DNA of 28,585 bases from the NCBI GenBank assembly GCA_963790245.1, contig CAWBNP010000001.1:1-28585 (forward strand), given 5' to 3'. Both the position numbers and the translations under genes were made by a program. Under the pieces are notes generated by a model. The model ran no database searches, had not been told where the DNA came from, and was given only the letters and a program-made list of their open reading frames with translations. This document shows, in pieces, positions 1 through 8,450 of this stretch. This DNA comes from JACCVG01 sp963790245 (GTDB lineage Bacteria > Actinomycetota > Thermoleophilia > Solirubrobacterales > Thermoleophilaceae). Within the stretch, counting starts at the first letter, position 1. Each line of letters begins with the position of its first letter.

Positions 1-174
1 GTCGCCAAGGGTCTCGAACTCGGCGTCGACTACTCGATCACGCGCAGTTGCTACGACCCGTCGCCGGCCGGCGAGGCCTGCGGTGCGTGCGACTCGTGCC
101 TTCTGCGTCTCAAGGGCTTCGCCGAGAACGGCATGACCGATCCCGCTCCCTATCAGCCGCAGGCGGCGGCCTAG
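1..174 (+). CDS. queC: 7-cyano-7-deazaguanine synthase QueC, C-terminal fragment
   Basis: QueC is the ATP-dependent enzyme that converts 7-carboxy-7-deazaguanine to preQ0, the last step of preQ0 synthesis. Only the last 57 residues are in the window; the gene enters from the left in frame 1 and stops at TAG 172-174. The fragment holds the family's zinc site, four cysteines spaced C-x9-C-x2-C-x2-C (residues 17, 27, 30 and 33 of the visible part), followed by the LRLKGF segment typical of the QueC C-terminus. No frame break is visible here. queE follows 8 bases later, so this is the first visible gene of the preQ0 block feeding the DpdA-type enzyme downstream. Identification is secure; whether an N-terminal fusion exists, as in some dpd clusters, cannot be seen. 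Confidence 0.9.
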   Translation, partial: VAKGLELGVDYSITRSCYDPSPAGEACGACDSCLLRLKGFAENGMTDPAPYQPQAAA

Positions 175-182
175 GACGCGCC

Positions 183-941
183 ATGGCGACGGCCCTGCGA
201 CAGCCAGAGGCGAGGCGAAGACCTTGCCCGTCATCGAGATCTTCGGACCGACGATCCAGGGGGAGGGCGCCGAGGCGGGACTGCCGTGCTACTTCGTCCG
301 CCTCGGTGGCTGCGACTTCCGCTGCTAGTTGGTGCGACACGATGTACGCGGTCGAACCGGCGCAGGTACGCGCGAACTCGACGCGGATGAGCGCAGGCGA
401 GATCGTCGGCTGAACGTGGCTGCGCTCGACGGGGCGCGCGGGTGGGTGATCCTGAGCGGCGGCAACCCTGCGCTCCACGAACTCGGCGAGCTCGTCGAGC
501 GACTTCAGACGCGACGGCCCAAGGTCGCGGTCGAGACTCAGGGCTCGGTTTGGCGCGACTGGCTTCGCGACGTCGACCGGCTGACGGTGTCGCCGAAGCC
601 CCCCTCGTCGGGGATGGCGACGGCCAAGCACTGGCGCAGTTCGAGGCGTTCATGGAGCATGGCCGGCCGCGAAGCCTTCCGATCGGTCGGTCCTGAAGAT
701 GGTGTGCTTCGACGAGGCCGATCTTCGCTGGGCCAAGGCGATCGCGGGCCGGTTCCCGGACGTTCCTCTCTATCTGTCGGCCGGCACGCCGGTCCGTCGC
801 CCGCCGGACCTTCGAGACGCGGTCGGGGCCGCGCTACCGCTGGCTCTGCGAAAGCGGTGGCCGGCGATCCGGACCTCGGCCGATGCGCGAGTTCTGCCCC
901 AACTCCACGTGATCGCCTGGGGAGATGCGACGGGCGTATGA
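183..941 (+). CDS. queE: 7-carboxy-7-deazaguanine synthase QueE (frame-broken)
   Basis: QueE is a radical-SAM enzyme that converts 6-carboxytetrahydropterin to 7-carboxy-7-deazaguanine. The likely start is ATG 183. Near base 226 the reading changes frame into PVIEIFGPTIQGEG, the usual QueE N-terminus. The Fe-S motif C-x3-C-x2-C is at 311-335, but an extra T at about 326 creates an in-frame TAG between the second and third cysteines. Further segments (ILSGGNPALHELGELV, SVWRDWLRDVDRLTVSPKP, MVCFDEADLRWAKAIAG) lie in different frames, and the last piece ends IAWGDATGV with TGA 939-941, a normal QueE terminus. I count at least four frame breaks. Motifs are intact on both sides of each break, so I read this as one gene with sequence indels rather than a decayed copy. 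The end overlaps the next start (ATGA). Confidence 0.85.
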
Positions 942-1369
942 GCGAGATCACGATCAAGCCGAGACCAGTCGACGTCGTCGAGGGCCAGGCGACCGCGCTC
1001 AGGCGGAGATCTTCCGGGAGTTCACGTTCGAGGCGGCCCATCGCCTGCCGTTCGTGCCCGACGACCACAAGTGCTCGCGCCTTCACGGCCACTCGTATCG
1101 GGTCGAGGTTCGAGTCGGCGGGCGCGGTCGGCGAGAGACACGGGCTGGGTGGTCGATTTCGCCGAGATCAAGGCAGGCGTGGAAGCCCCTGCACGAGGTG
1201 CTCGATCACAACTACCTGAACGAGGTCCCGGGTCTCGAGAATCCCGACGAGCGAGAACCTGGCCCGTTGGATCTGGGAGCGACTCGCGACGACCTCGACG
1301 GACTTGCCGAGGTGGTCGTCCGCGAGACCTGCACCTCCGGTTGCTTCTATCGGGGGGAGGTCGAGGTGA
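938..1369 (+). CDS. queD: 6-carboxy-5,6,7,8-tetrahydropterin synthase QueD (frame-broken)
   Basis: QueD converts 7,8-dihydroneopterin triphosphate to 6-carboxytetrahydropterin in preQ0 synthesis. It starts at ATG 938, overlapping the queE stop. After a short N-terminal extension and a frame change near 995, the pieces EFTFEAAHRLPFVPDDHKC and RLHGHSYRVEVRV carry the catalytic Cys and the metal-binding HGH. Then follow DTGWVVDFAEIKA, LHEVLDHNYLNEVPGLENP (metal/active-site His), and a C-terminal VVVRETCTSGCFYRG. These are the diagnostic blocks of the PTPS/QueD family in the expected order. At least four single-base frame breaks separate them. The TGA at 1367-1369 overlaps a GTG that probably starts folE2. 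Function assignment is firm; exact residue numbers are not recoverable. Confidence 0.85.
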
Positions 1370-2206
1370 GCTGGCGGCCGCAGTCGATCGCGAACTGGCG
1401 CGTCCCGACGTCCAGGCGTCGGCTGATGCGCGCGACGTTCTCGATCAACGAGGTCGGGATCGAGGATCTCCGCTATCCGATCGGGGTGTCGGGACGGATG
1501 GGTACGTGCAGCAGCACGGTCGCCGAGTGCGAGATGACGGTCGAGCTCTCGCCGAAGCATGTTCGCGGAACCCACATGAGCCGCTTCGTCGAGGTTCTCG
1601 ACGCGCAAGCCGAGCGATTGAGCCGAGTCGCCTCGACGACTGTCGCGAGGAGGTCTGCGACGCGTCTCGAGACCGAGCCGGCGCGGGTCACGTTCGGCTT
1701 CCCCTATTTCCTCGTCGCGACGGCTCCGGTCAGCGGGCTGGCCGCGATGGTCCGCTACGAGGGTACGCTCGAGGCCGTCGCCAGGCGGATGAGCACGACG
1801 CTCTCGAGGTCGGCGTGCGCGTGCCGGTTACCAGCCTCTGTCCCTGCAGCAAGGAGATCAGCGACTACGGCGCTCACAACCAGCGCGGATACGTCGAGAT
1901 CGAGGCGACCAGTCCGTGGTCCGCCGGCGAAGCCGCGGGGATCTGGTTCGAGGACCTGATCGCAGATCGCGGAGGACGCCGGATCGGCGCCGATCTACTC
2001 CCTGCTGAAGCGCACCGACGAGCGCGCGGTGACGATGCAGGCCTACGACAACCCGGCGTTCGTCGAGGACATCGTGCGCGATGTGGTCGTCGCACTTCGT
2101 GACGACGTCCGCGTCGCGCGCGCCCGTGTGCGGCGACTCAACCAGGAGAGCATCCACGACCACAGCGCGGTTGCTGAGGTTCGCTGGGAGCCGCGCCAAT
2201 GGCTAA
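1366..2206 (+). CDS. folE2: GTP cyclohydrolase FolE2, type IB (frame-broken)
   Basis: FolE2 hydrolyses GTP to 7,8-dihydroneopterin triphosphate, the entry step of preQ0 and folate synthesis. Visible blocks in order are LARPDVQASADARDV, SINEVGIEDLRYPI, VRGTHMSRFVEVLDAQ, VRVPVTSLCPCSKEIS followed by YGAHNQRGYVEIEA, IYSLLKRTDERAVTMQAYDN, and PAFVEDIVRDVVVALRDDV ending in NQESIHDHSAV. The CPCSKEIS and GAHNQR blocks and the THMSRF motif are specific to type IB and separate it from the unrelated FolE. The probable start is GTG 1366 (GTGA overlap with queD). The end is uncertain because of frame breaks; TAA 2204-2206 lies inside the start region of the next gene. Its position beside queD, queE and queC makes a complete local preQ0 supply. 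Confidence 0.85.
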
Positions 2207-2879
2207 CGACCGGGTCGTCGTCGATCACTTCGTGCACGAGCCTGAAGGCGTCGGCGCGGCCAGACCCGGCCCGGTCGCCGCCGAGGAGCTCTACTCCGGC
2301 GAGCAGCACCGGCGCCTGATGCGAGGGCGTACGCGCGTTTCGGGCAAGCTCGGCCTGGCGCGTCGAACTGGATCTCCGCATCCTCTCGGCCGGCCTACGG
2401 CTTGTCAGCGGCGATCGAGCTGCTCGAGCGCCTACGACGCCACCTTCGCGAGCCTCCCGACGACGCGATCTCGACGCGCACGCCGAGCGCCTCGGATTGC
2501 CGACGGCCGATGCGTCGACGTGCTCGCGGAGCCGTACGCGCTCGCTCTGGTTCTGCTCGGAGCCGACTACCTGCGGACCGTCGCGGTTGCTCGAAGATGA
2601 GCGGCTTGGGCGGTCCGACCCTGGTCTTCTGTGGCGACGCTGCGGCGCGAGCGCTTCCGGGGATCGAGGCCTCGTCGATCGTGTGCCGTCTGGCAAGGCC
2701 GAGGCGCGCGAGTTTTCGTGCGGCCTCGTCGGCCTCAAGGGCGAGATCGGCGCGCCGGATCCTGAAGGCGCTCGCGGCGGCCGGAGCTGATCGCAGAGTC
2801 GCTCGGACGGACGCCAAGTTGCTCGATCTGACTCGGAGCTGCTCGATGAGTGCAGGGCGAGCTGGCGGCGATGGCGTAG
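2199..2879 (+). CDS. Unassigned YaaA/DUF6884-like protein (frame-broken)
   Basis: I do not recognise a named gene. It starts at ATG 2199, overlapping the folE2 end, and probably ends at TAG 2877-2879, one base before dpdA. Stitching frames gives EELYSGEQHRRLMRG near the N-terminus and LRILSAGYGLVSGD around 2362-2412. The latter resembles the ILSAKYGLL motif of YaaA and DUF6884 proteins. Further on are VDVLAEPYALALVLLGADYL, LGGPTLVFCGDAAARALPGI, VPSGKAEAREFSCGLVGLKG and a C-terminal RVARTDAKLLDL. At least five frame breaks occur in 680 bases. YaaA-like proteins bind nucleic acid or act in oxidative-stress protection, but that role should not be transferred here. Its tight place between preQ0 synthesis and the transglycosylase suggests a role in DNA modification. 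Confidence 0.5.
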
Positions 2880-2880
2880 C

Positions 2881-4123
2881 GTGAGGTTCTACTTCCCCGA
2901 CAGCCAGGATCAGATCGATCCGAGCTTCGACTTCGACACCGAAGAGCGTTCGCCGCTGCGGGTGCGCCAGCGCGACGACCGCTACGCGCACGAGGTCTTC
3001 GCACGCGTCGCCGTACCAGGGACTGCTCGTCTCGAAGGCCATGATCGACCGCTACGGCGGCGCGGGCAGCTACAGCGCCCAGCAGCGCCAGCGCTTCTAC
3101 CGGGTCGGCGTTCGCGAGTTCTTCCGACTCGACGAGTGCCGCGGTCCGCGGATCGAGACGCTGGGTGACTGCGGTGCCTTCACCTACATCGAACGAAGAC
3201 GATCCCGCCTTACTCGGTCGACGAGGTGATCGACTTCTACGAAGCACGCTCGGCTTCGACGCCGGCGTCTCGGTCGATCACGTCATTCCCGTCTATCAGA
3301 GGACGATGAGCAACTGGAGCTGGTCGACTCGCCCTGGCAGGAGCGCTACGAACTCACGCTGAAGCTCGCGAAGGACGTTCTTGCGATCGCCACCGCGAGC
3401 GCGGCTGCAGCTTCGAGCCGGTCGGCGTCGCGCAGGGATGGAGTCCCGACACCTACGCACGAGGCGGTCCGAGAAGCTGCAGAGCGATCGGCTACTCGCG
3501 TATCGCCATTGGTGGCCTGGTGCCTCTGAAGACGCCCGAGATCCTCGCGGTCATGGAAGCCGTCGACAGCGTCCGGAAGGCCGGACACTGAACTGCACCT
3601 GCTTGGGAGTCACCCGCTGCGAGCAGCGTCCCCGAGTTCGAGCGCTACGGAGCGACCAGTTTCGACAGCACCTCGCCCTTTCGGCAGGCGTTCAAGGACG
3701 ACCGCGACAACTACTACACGCTCGATGAGCGCACGTACGTCGCCCTGCGAGTTCCGCAGGTCGAGGGAAACGCGAAGCTTCAGGCGCGGATTCGCTCCGG
3801 CCAGATCCACCAGGAACTGGCGCTCGCAGCTGGAGGGCGAAGCACTGCGAGCGCGCTGATCGGCTATGACCGCGGCGACGGTCGACCTCGACGAGGCCGT
3901 GGCCGCGCTTCGCGCCTACGAGATGCTCCACGACGGCGAGAAGGATCGCAGCGCAGACCTATCGCGAAGTCCTCAAGGCGAAGCCCTGGAAAGAGTGCAA
4001 GTGCGAGGTCTGTCGCGATCGTCGGGATCCACGTCGCTGCTGTTTCGCGGCACCGAGCGCAACAAGCGCCGTGGGTTTCACAACCTTTACGTGTTTGCGC
4101 GGCCGCCTGGAGCGAGCGTCTGA
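2881..4123 (+). CDS. dpdA: DpdA-type 7-deazaguanine DNA transglycosylase (frame-broken)
   Basis: DpdA proteins are TGT-fold enzymes that exchange guanine in DNA for preQ0. The start is GTG 2881, giving MRFYFPDSQDQIDPSFDFD. Further blocks, spread over all three frames, are VRQRDDRYAHEVF, PYQGLLVSKAMIDRYGG, QRQRFYRVGVREFFRLDEC, LGDCGAFTYIE, PPYSVDEVIDFYE, LGFDAGVSVDHVIPVYQ (the Asp is a candidate catalytic residue), IGYSRIAIGGLVPL, LGVTRCEQ, and a C-terminal zinc site C-x-C-x2-C at 3996-4013 followed by FRGTERNKRRGFHNLYVF. This block order is that of DpdA, and the companion DGQHR protein supports it over a tRNA TGT. At least ten indels break the frame. The stop at 4121-4123 is uncertain by one frame. 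Confidence 0.85.
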
Positions 4124-4171
4124 GCCGCGCGCGAGCCAGTCGATCTGGTTAGGGCGGCATAGGATCGACGG

Positions 4172-5323
4172 ATGATGGCAAGGCAGCAGACTCAGATTCC
4201 CGGCCCTGGCGGTCAAGCAGGGCGAGCGACGCTCTACAGCTTTGCGGTCGACGGCAAGCAACTGCCGCAGCTTTACGACCGTTTCGCGGGTCCATCGCGA
4301 CGAAGGGCAGGAACTCGGCGGCTACCAGCGCCCGGAGGCCCTCGCGCACATCAAGGCGATCAAGCGGTATCTCGAGTCCGACGGACGCTATCCTGCCCAA
4401 CGCACTGGTCGTCGCGTTCGACAAACGGGTGCGGTTCAAGCGGACGCCAGGTCAGCCGCGGGGACCGAAGAGTCGTCCACGGGGAGATCGTGATCCCAGT
4501 CGACGATCTGAACTGGCCGACGAGGAGAAGCCGGGGTGGGTCGTCGATGGCCAGCAACGCTCCGCGGCGCTCCGTGAAGCCGACGTCGAGGGCTTTCCGG
4601 TCTTCGTAACGGCGTTCATCACCGACAGCGTGGCGGAGCAGCGTTCGCAGTTCATCTTGGTGAACTCCACCAAGCCGCTTCCCAAAGGGCCTCATCCACG
4701 AATTGCTGCCGTCAACGCCAGAAGCGGACCTTCCGATCGCGCTACTCCGGCGGCGCTATCCCGCCCTGCTGCTCGAACGACTCAACTTCGACGATGACTC
4801 ACCGCTCACGCGGGATGATCCGCACGCCAACCACGGTCGGCGGGACGATCAAGGACAACTCGATCCTGAAGATGCTCGCTGCGAGTCTCGAGGATGGCGC
4901 TCTCTATGCGTACTTCGATTCCGATGTCGCTGATGGCGACACCGAATCGATGCTTGAGATGCTCAAGGCCTACTGGGAAAGCGGTCGCGGAGTGCTTTCC
5001 TGAGGCCTGGAATGAGTCGCCGCGGCGGTCGCGGCTAGTGCACGGCGTCGGCATCGTGAGCATGGGGTGCCTGATGGATGAGATTGTCTACGTGCTGGGC
5101 GAGGGCTTGATCCCGACCAGTGAGGAGTTCGCCTAGCGAACTCGATTTGATCGCCGACGAGTGCCACTGGATGAGGGCGAGTTGGAGATTCTCCAACGGA
5201 GACCGGATGCCGTGGAATGAACTGCAGAACACCCCGAAGCACATACTGCGACTCACCGATCACCTCCTGAGTCGCTACCGGGCTTCAGCAAAGAGCAAGG
5301 CTGCGCACCCTACGGCGGCATGA
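4172..5323 (+). CDS. dpdB: DGQHR-domain protein DpdB (frame-broken)
   Basis: DpdB belongs to the DndB/DGQHR group of ParB-like proteins and accompanies DpdA in 7-deazaguanine DNA modification. The start is ATG 4172 or 4175. Visible blocks are LYSFAVDGKQLPQ, QRPEALAHIKAIKRYLES, ALVVAFDKRVRFKRTPGQ, GEIVIPVDDLNWP and GWVVDGQQRSAALREADVEG with the signature DGQQR at 4546-4560. Then come FPVFVTAFITDSVAEQRSQF, ILVNSTKPLPKG, TVGGTIKDNSILKMLAASL, SMLEMLKAYWES and HGVGIVSMGCLMDEIVYVL. The C-terminal piece ends at TGA 5321-5323. Around seven frame breaks are present. The signature reads DGQQR rather than DGQHR, a conservative change inside the defining motif. A hairpin terminator begins at the very next base, so this is the last gene of the module. 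Confidence 0.8.
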
Positions 5324-5338
5324 GACCGAGGCTCGGTC
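5324..5338 (+). terminator. Short hairpin terminator after dpdB
   Basis: GACCGA (5324-5329) and TCGGTC (5333-5338) form a 6-bp stem with a 3-base loop. It is followed by CTTGTTT, a weak T-rich stretch. It begins immediately after the dpdB stop codon. The 126 bases from 5339 to 5464, between this and the convergent nuclease gene, hold nothing else I can support. Confidence 0.5.
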
Positions 5339-5464
5339 CTTGTTTGGGTTAGCCCACTCCGAGCACTTGTCGGTGCGCCGCGCTGCCGAAGTTGCCGAGC
5401 CCCGTAGTTTGGGCGCCAAAGGAACCAAGTGCGACGAGTTCGGCGGGCCGAAAGACTGACCAGG

Positions 5465-7027
5465 TTAGATCCTGGCAGTGCGGGCCAGCGCTTGCAACCA
5501 CCCCAGCACCGCCCAGGTCGCCTCCAGATCCTCGCGGTTGTAGTCGAGGATCTCGCCCATGAGCGCCTCGCGCTCGGCCCGTCGTCCGCGTCTCCGTCGC
5601 CTCGATGTACTTCGCCATCGACCAGTCGCCGCCGTACTCCTCCAGCTGGCGCTCGTAGCCGGTCAGCGTCTCGACGTCCTTGAGGCTGTAGCTCGATAGC
5701 GGTACGGCGACCGCTGCACGCGTGATCGGCAGCAGGTCGAGCAGGTTCTCCTTGACCCGGGCGGCGGTGCCCGTCTGGTCGTCGCCGTAGCGGCTGATGT
5801 ACATGTCGATCTTGACCCGCTCGTACGTCGCCCAGTGCACGAACGGGAGGTCGCCGTGCTCGCTGAAGATCGAGTCGCACTCGGCGAGGAAGGCGTGCCA
5901 GCCCTCGCGGTCGCCGTCGGCGCCGAAGCCGGCGAGGGCGGGGCGGAAGGGGCCGGCGTCCTCGCCGAAGAGCTGCAGGCCCCAGATGTAGATCTTCTCG
6001 ATGTCGGTCGAGGCGTGGCGGGCATGCCCTCGAGGTCGAACATGACCCAGGTCTTCGCGTCGGGCAGCTCGGGCTTCTGCGAGCAGCACCGGCTCGCCGC
6101 GCTGGTGGGCCTCGGCGCTCTTCAGGATCCGCTCGGCGCCGCCTCGCCGACCGGGCTGCATGCGGCCGCCGCGCGGGCGCTCGAAGGCGGCGAGCGAGTC
6201 CTCGTCGAAGCGCTCGAGCAGCTGATCGACGGTGTGGGTGCCGTCGGCGTGGAGCTGGTCGATCAGGCCGCGGTCGACCCCGGGCATCAGGCCGACCTCC
6301 TTGCGCTCGATCGCCTGCGGCCAGCAGTGCTGCGCGGAAGCCGCAGCCCGAGCACTTCGAGGCGCCGACGTACTCGAGCGGGCGCTCGTCGCTGAGCCGC
6401 AGCTCGAGCATCCGCTCGAGCAGGGCGAGCGCCTCCTCGAGCTCCCTCGTAGGGGACGTCGAAGATCTCGCCCGAGCCGGAGTGGACCTGCAGCGCGACC
6501 GGCGGCTCGCCGGTGGTCTGCTCGTAGAGCCAGCCGTAGGTGAGCAGCTGCATGCGGATGTACTCGCTGACCGAGCGGTTGAGCTTCGAGTCGCGGATCG
6601 CGTAGCCGTCGCGGGCGGGGAGCAGGAAGTCGGGGTGGCCGACGATCTCGACCTCGGTGCCGGCGAGGGTGGTGCGGGCGCGGAGCTCGCCCTGGTAGAT
6701 GACGCGGTCGTTGGCGCGGAGCTCCTCGGCGGTGAGCCTCGGTCCTGCTGCTCGCGCGGCAGCTAGCGCGATGTCGATCGCGCCGGGAAGCGCCGCAGGT
6801 GGCGGTGCTCGTGCTCGTGGCCCATCTCGAAGAGCAGCTCGCGGAAGGCGCCGGCGGCTCCTCCTCGTAGTCGTGGCTCTTGAGCCACTCGCGCAGGTCG
6901 CAGCGGCTCGGCTTGAGCAGGTTGTAGAGCGGGCTGGGGGAGAGGCGGGGGAGCTCGGGCTCCGCCCCTCGGTCTCGGATGTCGGTTCGGCGACGCTCAT
7001 CTCGGGCTGGCTCGCTGCGGTCACCAT
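5465..7027 (-). CDS. TM0106-family RecB/Cas4-like Fe-S nuclease with RNase H-fold C-terminus (frame-broken)
   Basis: This is a two-domain nuclease of the TM0106 type. The N-terminal RecB/Cas4-like half has LYNLLKPSRCDLREWL (first Fe-S Cys), the PD-(D/E)xK core GHPDFLLPARDGYAIRDSKL (Asp, then DSK), and the Fe-S cluster CSGCGFR followed by QHCWPQAIERKEVGLMPGV. The C-terminal half resembles YprB/DEDD RNase H exonucleases: WVMFDLEGMP, IYIWGLQLFGED, HWATYERVKIDMY, YSLKDVETLTGYER, GDWSMAKYIEATE and LDYNREDLEATWAVLGWL. It stops at TAA 5465-5467 and starts at ATG 7027 or 7000. At least five frame breaks are present, but metal-binding and Cys residues are preserved. It is the last gene of the minus-strand operon and converges on dpdB. 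It probably cuts or resects DNA; the substrate is unknown. Confidence 0.75.
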
Positions 7028-7429
7028 ATGTCGTCGGCCTCTGGGGGCGGGACCTTCTGTCGTGATCCCTGCGAAGTGGGGATTGCGCACCCACTCCCAG
7101 GTGTCATGGAACCACTCGGCCTCGATGTCGAGCAGGCGCCAGAACTCCAGCGCGGGCGGGTCGTCGCCGCCGGTCGTCCACGCCGAGCTGCCCGACTTGT
7201 CGGGGGTTCGATGCTCCGGGGTTAGGTGCTCGCGACCGGCGGGCCGCCAGGGCTCGCCGGAGTCGTGCTCGCGGAGGACCTCGATCGCCGCCTGTGCGGT
7301 CGGGGTGCGTTTGCTGACCGGGATCCAGGCGACGCCCTCGCCCTTCATGTAGATGACGATGTCCTCGGGGTCCCAGGCGCGTTCGTCGGTGTCGGGGTCG
7401 CTCTCGGGCCGGCGCTCGCGGTCAGCCAC
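7021..7429 (-). CDS. Small acidic hypothetical protein
   Basis: Not recognised. It starts at GTG 7429 and reads about 130 residues, beginning MADRERRPESDPDTDERAWD. It is rich in Asp, Glu and Trp (FWRLLDIEAEWFHDTWEWV near residues 90-110), has no membrane segment, and shows no catalytic motif I know. In the given frame it runs without a stop into the nuclease start; a single indel would instead end it at the TGA 7023-7021 inside ATGGTGA, the coupled-junction style used elsewhere in this window. I favour two separate genes, but a true fusion cannot be excluded. It lies 53 bases after the zinc-ribbon gene on the same strand. Confidence 0.5.
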
Positions 7430-7482
7430 GCTCGTCCTCCGGCTTCGCCTGCTGCCGCTCGCCGGCTCGCTCCCGCCGTGTC

Positions 7483-8070
7483 TCAGCGGGGCGGGACGGA
7501 ACGCCGCCTCCGCGCGATGCGGCGAACTCTCCAGGCCGGGAGGTCGCCGCCGCAGAGCAGGCAGAACGTCGGGAAGCTGCGCCGCTCGGCGACGTTCGTC
7601 CAGAAGTCCCAGCCGCTGTGACGCCAGAACTGGCCGCAGCTGTCGCAGCGGACCTCGGCGATCGAGCGCGAGTGGGGACGGGCGCCGAGGTCGACCACGC
7701 GGTCGGGCAGCCAGGCGCGGCGGTAGCCGACGTGCTCGGCCCAGGCGAGCAGCGCGCGCTCGCTTGCGGCGGTGAGCCCGCCGTCGGTCAGCGGAGTGAC
7801 GGTGAGCTCCCAGGAGCTGTGGCCGTCGCGTTCGTCCTCGGCCTCGGAGAGGTTGGCGATGACCACGTTGCGGTCGCCGTTCTCGGCGACCATCGTCAGG
7901 ACCGGCCCGTCGCCGGCGAGGATGTCGCTGTGGGGGGTGAGCAGGAGCCTCGCGTTGCGATAGGTGGCGCGCAGGCGCGGCGTGGGCACGCCGGCATCCT
8001 GGGCCTGCTCCTCGGCCTGCAGGCTCTCGTAGAGCTTGTTCAGCTCCTCCTCGTCGAAGTCGTCGTCCAT
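7483..8070 (-). CDS. Zinc-ribbon hypothetical protein
   Basis: An intact 195-residue gene of unknown function. It starts at ATG 8070, preceded by GGGAGG a few bases upstream. The N-terminus is strongly acidic (MDDDFDEEELNKLYESLQAE), probably helical. The middle contains VLTMVAENGDRNVVIANLS and LTVTPLTDGGLTAASERALL. The C-terminal quarter has two cysteine pairs, CDSCGQFW and CLLCGGD, which form a likely zinc ribbon, and ends in a basic Arg-rich tail that could bind nucleic acid. Unlike its neighbours it shows no frame break. It sits between the MWIF-type protein and the small acidic protein in one operon with the nuclease. Confidence 0.65.
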   Translation of the reverse strand: MDDDFDEEELNKLYESLQAEEQAQDAGVPTPRLRATYRNARLLLTPHSDILAGDGPVLTMVAENGDRNVVIANLSEAEDERDGHSSWELTVTPLTDGGLTAASERALLAWAEHVGYRRAWLPDRVVDLGARPHSRSIAEVRCDSCGQFWRHSGWDFWTNVAERRSFPTFCLLCGGDLPAWRVRRIARRRRSVPPR

Positions 8071-8104
8071 AGGTCCTCCCGTCGCTTTCTCTCCACCTAG
8101 AGAG

Positions 8105-8450
8105 TCAGCCGGAAGGCTCCTGATCTGACGCCTGCAGGCCGAGAAGTTCGCCCCAGACGTGGCCGTAGAGGCGGGCGCGCTCGTAGCCCTGGCGCTCGGA
8201 CACGGCCTGCTTGAAGTTGTCGTAGTCGAGCTCGGCGGCGAGTAGGGCGAGGGCGGCGATCCACTCTTCGCGGGCGACGATGGCGCGGTGGCGGTAGTCG
8301 GCGCTGGGGTCCTCGAATGGCTCGAGCGTCGGGGATCTGCGTCCGAAGCGCCTCGATGTCCTCGCGGGTCCGGGCGCGGACGATCAGCTTGTCCGGATGG
8401 TCGCGGTGGGCGACGGCGCTGTAGAAGCCCTGGGTGGTGAAGATCCACAT
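8105..8450 (-). CDS. Conserved protein of unknown function (MWIFTTQGFYSAV type, one frame break)
   Basis: It starts at ATG 8450 with MWIFTTQGFYSAVAHRDHPD and LIVRARTREDIEALR. One frame break at about 8325-8340 moves the reading to DPSADYRHRAIVAREEWIAA, LDYDNFKQAVSERQGYERA and RLYGHVWGELLGLQ, ending at TGA 8107-8105. About 115 residues result. I recall this N-terminal signature from many bacterial conserved hypothetical proteins of similar size, often outside any defence context, so it carries no function by itself. It is the first gene of the minus-strand operon. The upstream 191 bases are shared with the divergent PPOX gene and must hold its promoter. Confidence 0.6.

Noticed and set aside
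2881..4123. Reading the TGT-like gene as an ordinary tRNA-guanine transglycosylase
   Set aside because: The N-terminal FYFPDSQDQIDP and the block order match DpdA. The adjacent DGQHR protein and the absence of queF, queA or queG point to DNA modification.
4155..4175. A promoter with TAGGAT before dpdB
   Set aside because: The hexamer matches a -10, but no -35 is present and the gap to dpdA is only about 50 bases, so operon readthrough is equally likely.
180..5320. Treating the frame-broken preQ0 and dpd genes as true pseudogenes
   Set aside because: Catalytic and metal-binding residues are preserved through every break and breaks are single-base, which favours sequence error. This is not proven.
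5465..7027. Cas4 of a CRISPR system
   Set aside because: The protein has the Cas4-like Fe-S nuclease core, but it also carries an RNase H-fold C-terminal domain. No cas1, cas2 or repeat array is present.
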